Part shown: positions 36,005 through 43,337 of the stretch, piece after piece
Numbering within the stretch: the stretch's first letter is position 1
Layout: each line of letters starts with the position of its first letter
Assembly (NCBI GenBank): GCA_013151865.1
Contig: JAADHN010000020.1
Span: 1 to 43,337 of the forward strand
DNA length: 43,337 bases
Direction: 5' to 3'
Source: Kiritimatiellota bacterium
Lineage (GTDB): Bacteria; Verrucomicrobiota; Lentisphaeria; Oligosphaerales; JAADHN01
Notes under the pieces: model-generated
Seen by the model: only the letters and a program-made list of their open reading frames with translations
Databases searched by the model: none
What the model was told of the DNA's origin: nothing
Translations under genes and position numbers: made by a program

Positions 36005-37186
36005 ATGAGCAAGAAAAAACTGAACATCGGTATGATCGGCTACTCTTTCATGGGGAAAGCGCACAGCTTTGCCTACAAGAATGTCACCACGTTTTACGAA
36101 CTCGAGTACGAACCGGTGATGAAGGTCATTTGCGGACGCAAGAAGGCCGGCGTCAAGGCCGCTTGCGAGCGGTACGGCTGGGAGGAATACGCCACAGACT
36201 GGCGAGACGTCATCGAGCGGGACGACGTGGACGTGGTCGACATTTGTGCCCCGGGCGACACGCACGTCCTTATGGCGGTGGCCGCGGCCAAGGCGGGGAA
36301 GCACGTATTCAGCGAGAAGCCGCTGGCCAATAATCTGGCGGATGCACGGACCATGTTGACCGCCGTGCGCCGGGCGGCCGTGAAGCACATGGTGGGGTTC
36401 AACTATCGCACCGTCCCGGCCATCTCGCTGGCCAAACGTTTGATCGACGAGGGTTTTGTCGGGGACGTCTATCACTTCCGGGGCCGATACCTGCAGGACT
36501 GGATCGTGGATCCGGACTTCCCCCTTGTTTGGCGCCTGGACAAGAAGGTGGCCGGCTCCGGACCGCTCGGCGATTTGGCCGCCCACACCATAGATCTTTC
36601 GAACTACCTGGTCGGGGAAATCGACGAACTGGTGGCAGACGAAAAGACCTTCTGCAAAAGCCGGCCGCTGCCCGCTCGCAAAGTCAAGGGAACGGGGCTC
36701 GCAGTCGAGGCCGGCGACGAAAAGACGCGCCACGGTCGGGTGACGGTCGAGGATGCAGTCATGTTCCTGGCCCGTTACCGGAACGGCGCGCTCGGGGTGT
36801 TCGAGTCGAGTCGATTCTGCGCCGGGCGGAAGAATAACAATGCATTCGAAATCAACGGCAGCAAAGGCTCCATCGTGTTCGATTTCGAAGAAATGAACTA
36901 CCTGCAATTGTACTCTCGGGAAGATCCGGAATTCGCCCAGGGCTTCCGAAAAATCCTCGTTACCGAGGGGTGTCACAAGTTCGCCGAGGCGTGGTGGCCG
37001 CCCGGCCATATCATCGGTTACGGCGAAACATTCGTCAACGAAGCGGCTGAGTTGTGCAAGGCGTTCGAGGAAGACCGCAATCCGACCCCGGACTTCCTGG
37101 ACGGCGCCAGATGCCAGGCCGTTCTCGAGGCGGTCGCGGATTCGATTGCCCGCAAGACATGGGTCAAAGTCCCCCGGGTTCGATAG
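36005..37186 (+). CDS. Gfo/Idh/MocA family NAD(P)-dependent oxidoreductase (393 aa)
   Basis: GGAGG lies about 9 nt before ATG 36005. The N-terminal Rossmann domain starts with LNIGMIGYSFMGKAHSFAYK (GxxGxxG-like nucleotide loop). The EKP motif (HVFSEKPLANNL, Lys near 102) and the second-domain motif GPLGDLAAHTIDLSNYL, with the catalytic His in its AHTID part, are the family hallmarks. Family members oxidise sugars or inositols; a few (GH109/GH179) use bound NAD to hydrolyse glycosides through a keto intermediate. No signal peptide is visible, so it is cytoplasmic. It heads a plus-strand run with nadE and a GH4 enzyme and has its own strong promoter. The exact sugar substrate cannot be read from sequence. 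Confidence 0.9.
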   Translation: MSKKKLNIGMIGYSFMGKAHSFAYKNVTTFYELEYEPVMKVICGRKKAGVKAACERYGWEEYATDWRDVIERDDVDVVDICAPGDTHVLMAVAAAKAGKHVFSEKPLANNLADARTMLTAVRRAAVKHMVGFNYRTVPAISLAKRLIDEGFVGDVYHFRGRYLQDWIVDPDFPLVWRLDKKVAGSGPLGDLAAHTIDLSNYLVGEIDELVADEKTFCKSRPLPARKVKGTGLAVEAGDEKTRHGRVTVEDAVMFLARYRNGALGVFESSRFCAGRKNNNAFEINGSKGSIVFDFEEMNYLQLYSREDPEFAQGFRKILVTEGCHKFAEAWWPPGHIIGYGETFVNEAAELCKAFEEDRNPTPDFLDGARCQAVLEAVADSIARKTWVKVPRVR

Positions 37187-37362
37187 CCCCCCGTACCGGC
37201 AGGCAGGAAAGCCGTTCCGCGGCGGGCCGGGATCGCTTGCTTTCGTCGGTGTCGCGGCGTGACGGGCCGGGGGGGCGCGCAAGTCGGGGCATTATTGCCG
37301 GGACTGCGGCGCCTTCTCGAGTGTCGCAATACTCTGAAACCCTCGGTCCGGGAGTCAGACAG

Positions 37363-39336
37363 ATGCATCCAGCCCTCGGGTATATTCGCGTGGCCGCCGC
37401 CGCACCCCGCCTCCACGTAGGCGCGGTGCGCCGCAACGCGGCCGCCGTACTCGAACTGGCCCGGCAGGCCGAGGCCCGGGGGGCCGTGCTGGCGGTCTTC
37501 CCAGAACTCTGCCTGACGGCCTACACCTGCGGCGACCTTTTTCACCAGTCCGCCTTGCTCGACGCCGCGGAACAGGGCCTCGATCAGGTGCGTCGGGCTT
37601 CTGCTGAGCTGTCGTGCCTGCTGACGGTGGGGCTGCCGGTCCGCCACGAAGGCCGGCTGTTCAACTGTGCGGCGGTGGTGCAGGGTGGACGTATTCTGGG
37701 AGTGGTGCCCAAGCAGTATCTGCCGGCCTACAACGAGTACTACGAGCCGCGCTGGTTCTCCCCTGCGGATTCCGCAACCCTGGAAACAGTTCGGCTCTGC
37801 GGCGAGTCCGTCCCGTTCGGCGCCGACCTGTTGTTCGAGAGCGAAGAGACGCCGGAATTCGCCTTCGGTCTCGAGTTGTGCGAGGACCTTTGGGCGCCGA
37901 TCCCGCCCAGCTCGCGGCTGGCCTTGGGAGGGGCGCTCCTGCTGCTGAACCCGTCCGTGAGCAACGAATTGGTGGCCAAAGCCGAGTACCGCCGCGAACT
38001 CGTACGGCAACAGTCGGCCCGCTGCCTCGCTGCGTATATTTACGTATCCGCCGGCTTCGGGGAATCCACCACGGACCTGGTCTTCGGGGGACACACCCTG
38101 ATCGCCGAGAGCGGCGTCCTGTTGGCTGAGGGGCCCCGGTTTCAGACCGGGCCCAGTTTGACCGTGACGGACGTGGATGCGGCCTTTCTCCTCCACGAAC
38201 GCCGACACAACATGACCTTCAGCGCCGCAGTCGGGCATGAACTCCGCAGCAGCGGGTCGTCTCCGAACGCTTCCGGACAACTTCGCCGGGTCCCGTTCAG
38301 CGGACCGGCCGGAGACGCCCGTCCGGCCGATCTGCTCCGGCGTGTGAACCCCTGTCCGTTTGTGCCCGCCGATCCGGAAAAGCGCCGGGAACGCTGCGAG
38401 GAAATTTTTTCGATCCAGAGCATCGGCCTGGCCACACGCTTGGCCCATACCGGCGGTAAGAAGGTCCTGATCGGCCTGTCCGGCGGCTTGGACTCCACCC
38501 TCGCGCTGTTGGTCGCAGTGGAAGCCTTCCGCCGGCTCGACCTGGAAATCTCCGGCATTCACGCCGTGACCATGCCCGGTTTCGGCACGACCGACCGGAC
38601 CCGACGCAACGTAGACAGACTCTGCGCCTGCCTGGCGGTTCGGCTCGAGGAAGTGGACATCCGACCGGTCTGCCGCCGGCATTTTCGGGACATCGGACAT
38701 GACGGGAAAACGCCGGACATCGCCTTCGAAAACGTGCAAGCCAGGGAACGCACCCAGGTACTGATGGACAAAGCCAACATGCTCGGCGCCCTGGTCGTCG
38801 GCACCGGGGACCTCTCCGAATTGGCCCTCGGTTGGTGCACATACAACGGCGACCACATGTCCATGTACGCAGTTAATGCGGGCGTTCCCAAGACCTTGGT
38901 CCGCTACCTGATCGAATACGTGGCGGACCGGCGCGTGCACGAGGCCCGGGACGTCCTGCGCGACATCCTGGACACCCCCATCAGTCCGGAACTGCTGCCG
39001 CCGGACAGCAAGGGCGAAATCGCTCAAAAGACCGAAGACACCCTCGGCCCCTATGAGTTGCACGATTTCTTTCTGTATCAGACCGTGCGCCGCGGGGCGC
39101 CTCCCGACAAAATCCTGGCCCTGGCATGTCGGGCTTTCGAAGACCGATACGACCGGGCCGCGATCCGGGGATGGCTCGCGGTGTTTCTGCGCCGCTTCTT
39201 CGCGCAGCAGTTCAAGCGTTCCTGCCTCCCCGACGGTCCCAAAGTGGGTTCCGTCGCCCTTTCGCCCCGCGGCGACTGGCGGATGCCCAGCGATGCACTC
39301 CCGGACGAGTGGCTCGAACGGTTGCCGCCGACTTGA
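37363..39336 (+). CDS. nadE: Glutamine-dependent NAD+ synthetase (657 aa)
   Basis: It makes NAD+ from deamido-NAD+, ATP and glutamine. ATG 37363 follows GGGAG and starts [20 protein letters not shown], the usual N-terminus; the open frame back to 37054 overlaps the upstream gene and is rejected. Residues 1-280 are the nitrilase-type glutaminase domain with triad Glu48 ([16 protein letters not shown]), Lys117 ([19 protein letters not shown]) and Cys173 ([11 protein letters not shown]). The synthetase domain has the PP-loop [20 protein letters not shown] from Ser373 and later [20 protein letters not shown]. Length is close to the mycobacterial enzyme. It lies 176 nt after the MocA-type gene and 51 nt before the GH4 gene, so cotranscription with the GH4 gene is likely. 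Confidence 0.95.
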   Translation: MHPALGYIRVAAAAPRLHVGAVRRNAAAVLELARQAEARGAVLAVFPELCLTAYTCGDLFHQSALLDAAEQGLDQVRRASAELSCLLTVGLPVRHEGRLFNCAAVVQGGRILGVVPKQYLPAYNEYYEPRWFSPADSATLETVRLCGESVPFGADLLFESEETPEFAFGLELCEDLWAPIPPSSRLALGGALLLLNPSVSNELVAKAEYRRELVRQQSARCLAAYIYVSAGFGESTTDLVFGGHTLIAESGVLLAEGPRFQTGPSLTVTDVDAAFLLHERRHNMTFSAAVGHELRSSGSSPNASGQLRRVPFSGPAGDARPADLLRRVNPCPFVPADPEKRRERCEEIFSIQSIGLATRLAHTGGKKVLIGLSGGLDSTLALLVAVEAFRRLDLEISGIHAVTMPGFGTTDRTRRNVDRLCACLAVRLEEVDIRPVCRRHFRDIGHDGKTPDIAFENVQARERTQVLMDKANMLGALVVGTGDLSELALGWCTYNGDHMSMYAVNAGVPKTLVRYLIEYVADRRVHEARDVLRDILDTPISPELLPPDSKGEIAQKTEDTLGPYELHDFFLYQTVRRGAPPDKILALACRAFEDRYDRAAIRGWLAVFLRRFFAQQFKRSCLPDGPKVGSVALSPRGDWRMPSDALPDEWLERLPPT

Positions 39337-39387
39337 AGCGCCGGACCCGACTGTCCCGATGATGATGATTACGGAAAGGATTGCGCC

Positions 39388-40806
39388 ATGCCGAAAACAG
39401 CCATGATCGGGGCCGGAAGCCTGGTGTTCACCAAGACGCTCGTGGCGGACATGCTGGCCACCCCGGCCTTGAGGGACGGCGAGTTTGCCCTGATGGCTCC
39501 CACGCATCGGCGCCTGGACAGAATGAACGCATTCGTCCGGCGCATGGTCCGGAGTAACGGTCTGAATGCAACCGTGTGGGCCACGACCGACCGCAGGAAG
39601 GCACTCGAAAACGCCGATTACGTGGTCGTGATGATCCAGGTCGGCGGCATGGAGGCCTTCCAGAGCGATTACGAAATCCCGCTCAAGTACGGTGTGGATC
39701 AATGCATCGGCGATACGATGGGGCCCGGCGGCCTCCTCCGGGCCCAGCGTACCATCCCCGTACTGCTCGAAATCGCTCGCGACATGCGAGAGCTGTGCCC
39801 GGACGCCGTGATGCTCAACTACGCCAACCCTATGGCCATGTGCTGTTGGGCCCTCGGGACCGTGCCGCAACTCGCGTACGTCGGACTGTGCCACGGGGTC
39901 CAGACCACGCTCGACCTGATTGCCAGGTACACCGACGTCCCCAAGGAAGAAATCGATTACACGGCCGCCGGCATTAACCACATGGCCTGGTTCCTGAAGC
40001 TCGAGCAAGGCGGTCGGGACCTTTATCCCCGACTGCGGGAAAACATCGAGAAACCGGAGTATTACGTCACCGAAAAAGTCCGGTGTGAGGTCATGCGGCA
40101 CTTCGGTTATTTCATGACCGAAAGCACGGGGCATCTCTCGGAGTACCTGCCGTATTTTCGCAAGAACCGTCGCGCCCTCGAATTGTACTGCGATCAGCCG
40201 GATTTCGGCGGCGAAACCGGGGCCTATTACAAGTACGGACTGATGCTCGAGCAGAAATTCCGGGAGCGTGACCCGCTCAGTCTCGAAAGTACCGAACTGG
40301 GGCCGCGCAGCGCAGAGTACTGCTCCTACATCCTCGAGGCCCTCGAAACCGGCGTTCCCTTCCGACTCAACGGAAACGTACGCAACGACGGATACATCGC
40401 AAACCTGCCGGACGGTTGCTGCGTCGAGGTGCCTATGTACGTGGACCGGAATGGATTGCATCCTTTACGGGTCGGTAACCTCCCCCCGCAATTGGCCGCC
40501 CTGAATATGACCAACGTCCTGGCCCAGGGGCTCGCAGTGCAGGCCGCGCTGGACGGCGATCCGGAACTGCTGGTGCAGGCCATGGCCCTCGATCCCCTCA
40601 CCGCTGCGGTGCTTACCCTTCGCGAAATCCGCGACATGACCGCCGAAATGCTCGAGGCCGAGCGCAAATACCTGCCCCAATACGGCGACCGACGCGTGCG
40701 TCCCGCCCCCGTGATCCGAATCCCGGACGATGTTCAACCTGTGGACGTCCCTCTCGATCCGGCCCTGGCCATCGCTCACCGCTTCACCCGACTGGCCGAG
40801 GCGTGA
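39388..40806 (+). CDS. GH4 family glycosidase, alpha-galactosidase/alpha-glucosidase type (472 aa)
   Basis: GGAAAGGA lies 9 nt before ATG 39388. GH4 enzymes cleave glycosides by NAD+-dependent oxidation at C3 followed by elimination, and need a divalent metal. The Rossmann start is KTAMIGAGSLVFTKTLVADM. NYANPMAMCCWAL is the conserved strand. Cys168-His169 in GLCHGVQ and His198 in AAGINHMAWF are the metal-site positions, very close to Cys174/His203 of Thermotoga AglA. The MelA-like text (MIQVGGMEAFQSDYEIPLKY) favours alpha-galactosidase or alpha-glucosidase over 6-phospho-glycosidases, but the exact sugar is not certain. No signal peptide: it acts on imported sugars. It lies next to nadE, which makes the NAD it uses. 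Confidence 0.9.
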   Translation: MPKTAMIGAGSLVFTKTLVADMLATPALRDGEFALMAPTHRRLDRMNAFVRRMVRSNGLNATVWATTDRRKALENADYVVVMIQVGGMEAFQSDYEIPLKYGVDQCIGDTMGPGGLLRAQRTIPVLLEIARDMRELCPDAVMLNYANPMAMCCWALGTVPQLAYVGLCHGVQTTLDLIARYTDVPKEEIDYTAAGINHMAWFLKLEQGGRDLYPRLRENIEKPEYYVTEKVRCEVMRHFGYFMTESTGHLSEYLPYFRKNRRALELYCDQPDFGGETGAYYKYGLMLEQKFRERDPLSLESTELGPRSAEYCSYILEALETGVPFRLNGNVRNDGYIANLPDGCCVEVPMYVDRNGLHPLRVGNLPPQLAALNMTNVLAQGLAVQAALDGDPELLVQAMALDPLTAAVLTLREIRDMTAEMLEAERKYLPQYGDRRVRPAPVIRIPDDVQPVDVPLDPALAIAHRFTRLAEA

Positions 40807-40910
40807 CCGCCGGCTTCCCTTCCCGCCGGGAACGGAAACCCGATAGGGTTCGGCCAACTTCATCCGCGGGGCCCTGTTTTTGCTCCGCCTTTCCCAAAGG
40901 ATCGGCAGTC

Positions 40911-43163
40911 ATGACGAAAAAACCGGCGCCGACGAGGTTTCCAGGTGCGGGAGGCGCGTTGGCCGCATACCCTCCCGGAGACCTCCGCGGTTCGCTGTAT
41001 GGGATCGGCGCCCTCGTACTGGCTGGTGTCGTGGTCTCTCCGGCCGCGACCGCCGCGCAACCACAGGCTCCTCCTGAAGCTAAAACCGCGATGCCGCTGT
41101 ACGCTTTCTGCGGGACCGGCGACCACCTCTGGGTTTGGGAACGCGAACCGGTGGACAGCCCCGCCGCCATCGAGGCCATGTTCGAGTGGATGGCCAGGAC
41201 GTACTCCATTCGCAGAATGTACTGGCGTGGCGCGCAAAGCATGATGTGGGACCGGTATTATCGTTTCGGACCGGAAAGACCGCTCCAGTACGATTGGACA
41301 CTGTGGAAGCGACACCTCTACCGCGACGTCAAGATCAACGAGGCGGCAGTTGCCGCGGCACGGCGGACGGGCATGGAGATTTTCATGTACACGGGGTTGT
41401 TCGAGTCCGGCGTCCCGCCCGATATCGGCATTGTCGGACCCTATCTTTTCGAGGACAAGCTCTTCATTGCGCACCCCGACTGGCGCCCGCTGGATCGCTG
41501 GGGCGAACGGCGGTGCCCGGGCGCGGTCTGTTTTGCTGTGCCGCAGGTTCGGGAGGCTTTGGTCCAGCGTTACGTACACGAATTGGACCGCTTCGGATAC
41601 GACGGGATCAACTTCTACACTTACGTGGAGAACTGCGGAATCCGCTACGAGGACGAGTTCGGCTATAACCCGCCCATACTTGCCGCATTGCGCCGGAAAT
41701 ACCCGAGTGCGGACCCGCGTCGAAAACCGTTGACACCCGATCAAAAACAATTCTGGTACGAATGCCGGGGGCGATTCCTGACCCAATTTCTGCGCGAACT
41801 CCATGCCGCGTTGAGTGCTCGCGGCAAGAAGCTCTCCGTAATCCTTGACGCGGTCGATCCGGATTACCCTCAACCCTGGTGGGGCAAGAAAATCCGGGGT
41901 GTCGGACGCATCCGGATGCAGTGGCGCACCTGGGTCCGCGAGGGACTCGTGGACGAATTATGGATTCAACTGGGGGCCCCGGCGGCCCAGCGCGCCACGC
42001 TGGACCGCGTCTTGGCCGAATGTCGGGATACTCCCGTGCGCCTGACCGTACGGACAGTCGATCCCTTCGATCCTGCCTGGCGCCCGTACCTCGCCAAGGG
42101 CGTCACGCCGGTTGCCGTGATCACCTGGGCGCGAAACGGCATCGAGCGATTCAGCCTGACACCTGCCACGGTTGAAACCCTGAACAGCCCGGACTGGCGC
42201 CTGCGTCTCCAAACCGTGGCGGACGTCGAGGCCGGCCGACTGCAAATTCCTGCCGCGAGCCTCGCAACTCGGGCGACCGATCCGCATGTGCTCGTGCGCC
42301 GCCGCGTGATGACGGCCCTCGGCGACGCGCAGGCCGCGCCGCTGCTCCGAGTGATCGAGGGCGGACTCTCCGACCCGGAATCTTGCGTGCGGATTGCCGC
42401 AGCCGAAGCACTGGCCAAAGTGCACGGACCGGGCACTCCGCGAAGACTCCTGGACGCCGTGGCCCGGGACGCGTATTTCCAGATGAAAATGGCCTGCGTC
42501 GACGCCTTGAGCGCCATGGGGCCTGCATCTTTTGCGGAATTGACGGTCGGCATCAAGCGACCGGAGTCAGCGGTCCGGGAGGTCTGCGTCCGGTCCCTTT
42601 ATCGGTTCGGACGAGATCACGATTCGGAACGGGTCTTCCCGTTGTTGCGGACCGTGGTGCGGAATCCGCAGGAGCGGGATGTGGTCCGCTACTTTGCGAT
42701 CGAGGGCCTCGTGGGGCTGCGCCTCAAGCTGGGAGCGCGCGCACGCGTCGACACGGCGCGGGACCTGCTGGCGCTGGCCGCGGACGGCGCCGGGGCCACG
42801 GTTCGACTTCAGGCTGCCTGGGGCTTGGGTTACCTCCATCAGCTTCTTCCCGGAGATCTGCGAACCCAAGTGGTCGAAGTCCTCGACGCAGGCTTCCGCC
42901 GATATGGGGACGGGTGCGGACTCGAGGATGCCGCGTTCGGTTGGCGCGTGTTCGGGAACGCCTTGCTCCAGTGCGGAACGACCGGCCGCAAGCGGCTGGA
43001 ACAAATGCGCTCGCAGACAAAAGACAAGTGGCTGGCCTGGGTGGCCTACGAGGCCGTGCATGTCGCGCATCGAGTTTCCAAGATCATTCCCGTCGCCGAG
43101 GAACAGGCCATCCTCGCCCATGACCAGTTCGCCCCCTCTTTCCCCGGAACCCGACCGTGGTGA
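40911..43163 (+). CDS. Secreted TIM-barrel (GHL10-like) protein with C-terminal HEAT repeats (750 aa)
   Basis: ATG 40911 has AAGGA about 10 nt upstream; the frame extends to 40803 but overlaps the GH4 stop and lacks an SD. A hydrophobic segment (SLYGIGALVLAGVVVSPAAT, about 24-43) is an unusually late signal peptide or membrane anchor. The barrel-like region spans about 60-420: SIRRMYWRGAQSMMWDRYY, TGMEIFMYTGLFESG, FGYDGINFYTYVENCG and KLSVILDAVDPDYPQPWW, with acids at strand ends as in glycosyl-hydrolase-like (GHL10/DUF187) families. From about 450 the helical pairs (VLVRRRVMTALGDAQAAPLL, SCVRIAAAEALAKVHG, ATVRLQAAWGLGYLHQL) are HEAT repeats, usually protein-binding. The combination is uncommon. 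TGA at 43161 is followed by in-frame coding-like sequence, noted separately. Confidence 0.75.
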   Translation: MTKKPAPTRFPGAGGALAAYPPGDLRGSLYGIGALVLAGVVVSPAATAAQPQAPPEAKTAMPLYAFCGTGDHLWVWEREPVDSPAAIEAMFEWMARTYSIRRMYWRGAQSMMWDRYYRFGPERPLQYDWTLWKRHLYRDVKINEAAVAAARRTGMEIFMYTGLFESGVPPDIGIVGPYLFEDKLFIAHPDWRPLDRWGERRCPGAVCFAVPQVREALVQRYVHELDRFGYDGINFYTYVENCGIRYEDEFGYNPPILAALRRKYPSADPRRKPLTPDQKQFWYECRGRFLTQFLRELHAALSARGKKLSVILDAVDPDYPQPWWGKKIRGVGRIRMQWRTWVREGLVDELWIQLGAPAAQRATLDRVLAECRDTPVRLTVRTVDPFDPAWRPYLAKGVTPVAVITWARNGIERFSLTPATVETLNSPDWRLRLQTVADVEAGRLQIPAASLATRATDPHVLVRRRVMTALGDAQAAPLLRVIEGGLSDPESCVRIAAAEALAKVHGPGTPRRLLDAVARDAYFQMKMACVDALSAMGPASFAELTVGIKRPESAVREVCVRSLYRFGRDHDSERVFPLLRTVVRNPQERDVVRYFAIEGLVGLRLKLGARARVDTARDLLALAADGAGATVRLQAAWGLGYLHQLLPGDLRTQVVEVLDAGFRRYGDGCGLEDAAFGWRVFGNALLQCGTTGRKRLEQMRSQTKDKWLAWVAYEAVHVAHRVSKIIPVAEEQAILAHDQFAPSFPGTRPW

Positions 43164-43257
43164 CGGATTGCCGGATGCCCCGTTGGAGAGCGAGATTCCG
43201 TCGAGCCCTGGCCGTGGCTCGACGAGCCCGGCAAAGTGTACCAGATCTCGGTGGATT
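43164..43257 (+). pseudogene. Coding-like tail beyond the stop of the HEAT protein
   Basis: After TGA 43161-43163, the same frame at 43203-43257 reads EPWPWLDEPGKVYQISVD and then stops, a typical protein C-terminus. The adjoining +1 frame (about 43166-43200) reads DGLPDAPLESEIP. Two small frame changes would join these to the upstream protein. It may be an old or artefactual frameshift in its 3' end; chance is possible. Confidence 0.35.
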
Positions 43258-43269
43258 GAGCTTGGAGGT

Positions 43270-43334
43270 CTGTAAAGTCGAATTCCCTTTCTCGGGTGGA
43301 CTTCCTGGCATGGGTGTGGGCGATAGCTTTACAG
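43270..43334. repeat. 8-bp inverted repeat near the right edge
   Basis: CTGTAAAG (43270-43277) and CTTTACAG (43327-43334) are perfect inverted copies 49 nt apart in otherwise gene-free sequence. It could be a long hairpin, a split operator or a coincidence; the window ends 3 nt later. Confidence 0.35.
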
Positions 43335-43337
43335 TTG

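Noticed and set aside
35620-36027. N-terminal extension of ThiI by 136 codons
   Set aside because: It overlaps the divergent MocA start and promoter, reads as low-complexity sequence, and is absent from the family.
37018-40461. Minus-strand open frame of 1,147 codons
   Set aside because: It crosses three well-recognised plus-strand genes (MocA-type, nadE, GH4) and their gaps. Its length is explained by codon bias; no RBS, signal peptide or domain supports it.
1-43337. tRNA, rRNA, insertion sequences, phage genes or defence systems
   Set aside because: I scanned the gaps and the proteins for cloverleaf-like segments, transposase or integrase motifs and nuclease/helicase cassettes and found none I could support.

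Overview
This window is high-GC bacterial chromosome dominated by very large, secreted carbohydrate-active proteins. They are built from LamG/concanavalin-like, discoidin-like, jelly-roll and CBM-like modules attached to TIM-barrel or (alpha/alpha)-toroid cores. That style, plus Shine-Dalgarno starts, a URO-D-like protein beside glycosidases and a Gfo/Idh/MocA oxidoreductase, suggests a glycan-degrading member of the PVC group (Planctomycetota, Kiritimatiellota, Lentisphaerota or Verrucomicrobiota) or a neighbouring phylum. This is inference from gene style only; no rRNA or tRNA gene is visible.

Left arm (1-26067, minus strand): seven consecutive same-strand genes, each opening with a signal peptide and each about 800-1,570 residues long. 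In transcription order they are: a discoidin/FN3/(alpha/alpha) protein with a rhamnogalacturonan-lyase-like C-terminal sandwich (26067-22312); a GATase-like + PcRGLX/YetA (PL26-like) + CBM protein broken by a frameshift (22113-17390); a DUF6259-like TIM-barrel protein (17101-14156); a LamG + TIM-barrel protein with an FDDW motif (13858-11429); a clan GH-A-like protein with a GH2-like jelly roll (11365-8090); a double-LamG protein (8067-3847); and a TIM-barrel protein that runs off the left edge (3415-1). No SusC/SusD pair, transporter, sulfatase or regulator is present. The PL26-like and PL4-domain-III-like parts point to a rhamnogalacturonan-type or similar rhamnose/galactose-containing glycan.

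Middle (26289-32489, plus strand): a cytoplasmic URO-D/methyltransferase-fold protein, an 86-bp tandem repeat with nested inverted repeats, a cytoplasmic beta-propeller protein followed at once by a 13-bp perfect hairpin, and a secreted GH50-like clan GH-A enzyme.

Right part: two minus-strand housekeeping-type genes, an RpoD-like sigma factor (34048-32657, TTG start) and thiI (35619-34306). Then comes a plus-strand run starting from a near-consensus sigma-70 promoter: a Gfo/Idh/MocA oxidoreductase, glutamine-dependent nadE, a GH4 alpha-galactosidase-type enzyme and a secreted TIM-barrel/HEAT-repeat protein. Both GH4 and MocA-type enzymes work on sugars through bound NAD, so a NAD synthetase between them is notable.

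Taken together, the left-arm proteins would bind and cut a complex polysaccharide outside the cytoplasm. The plus-strand cytoplasmic enzymes (beta-propeller, GH4, MocA) would process the released oligosaccharides. The most unusual non-coding signals are the structured 86-bp tandem repeat (27451-27653) and a 70-bp dispersed element with a conserved hairpin placed just past the 3' ends of two unrelated minus-strand genes (3750-3820 and 32502-32571).
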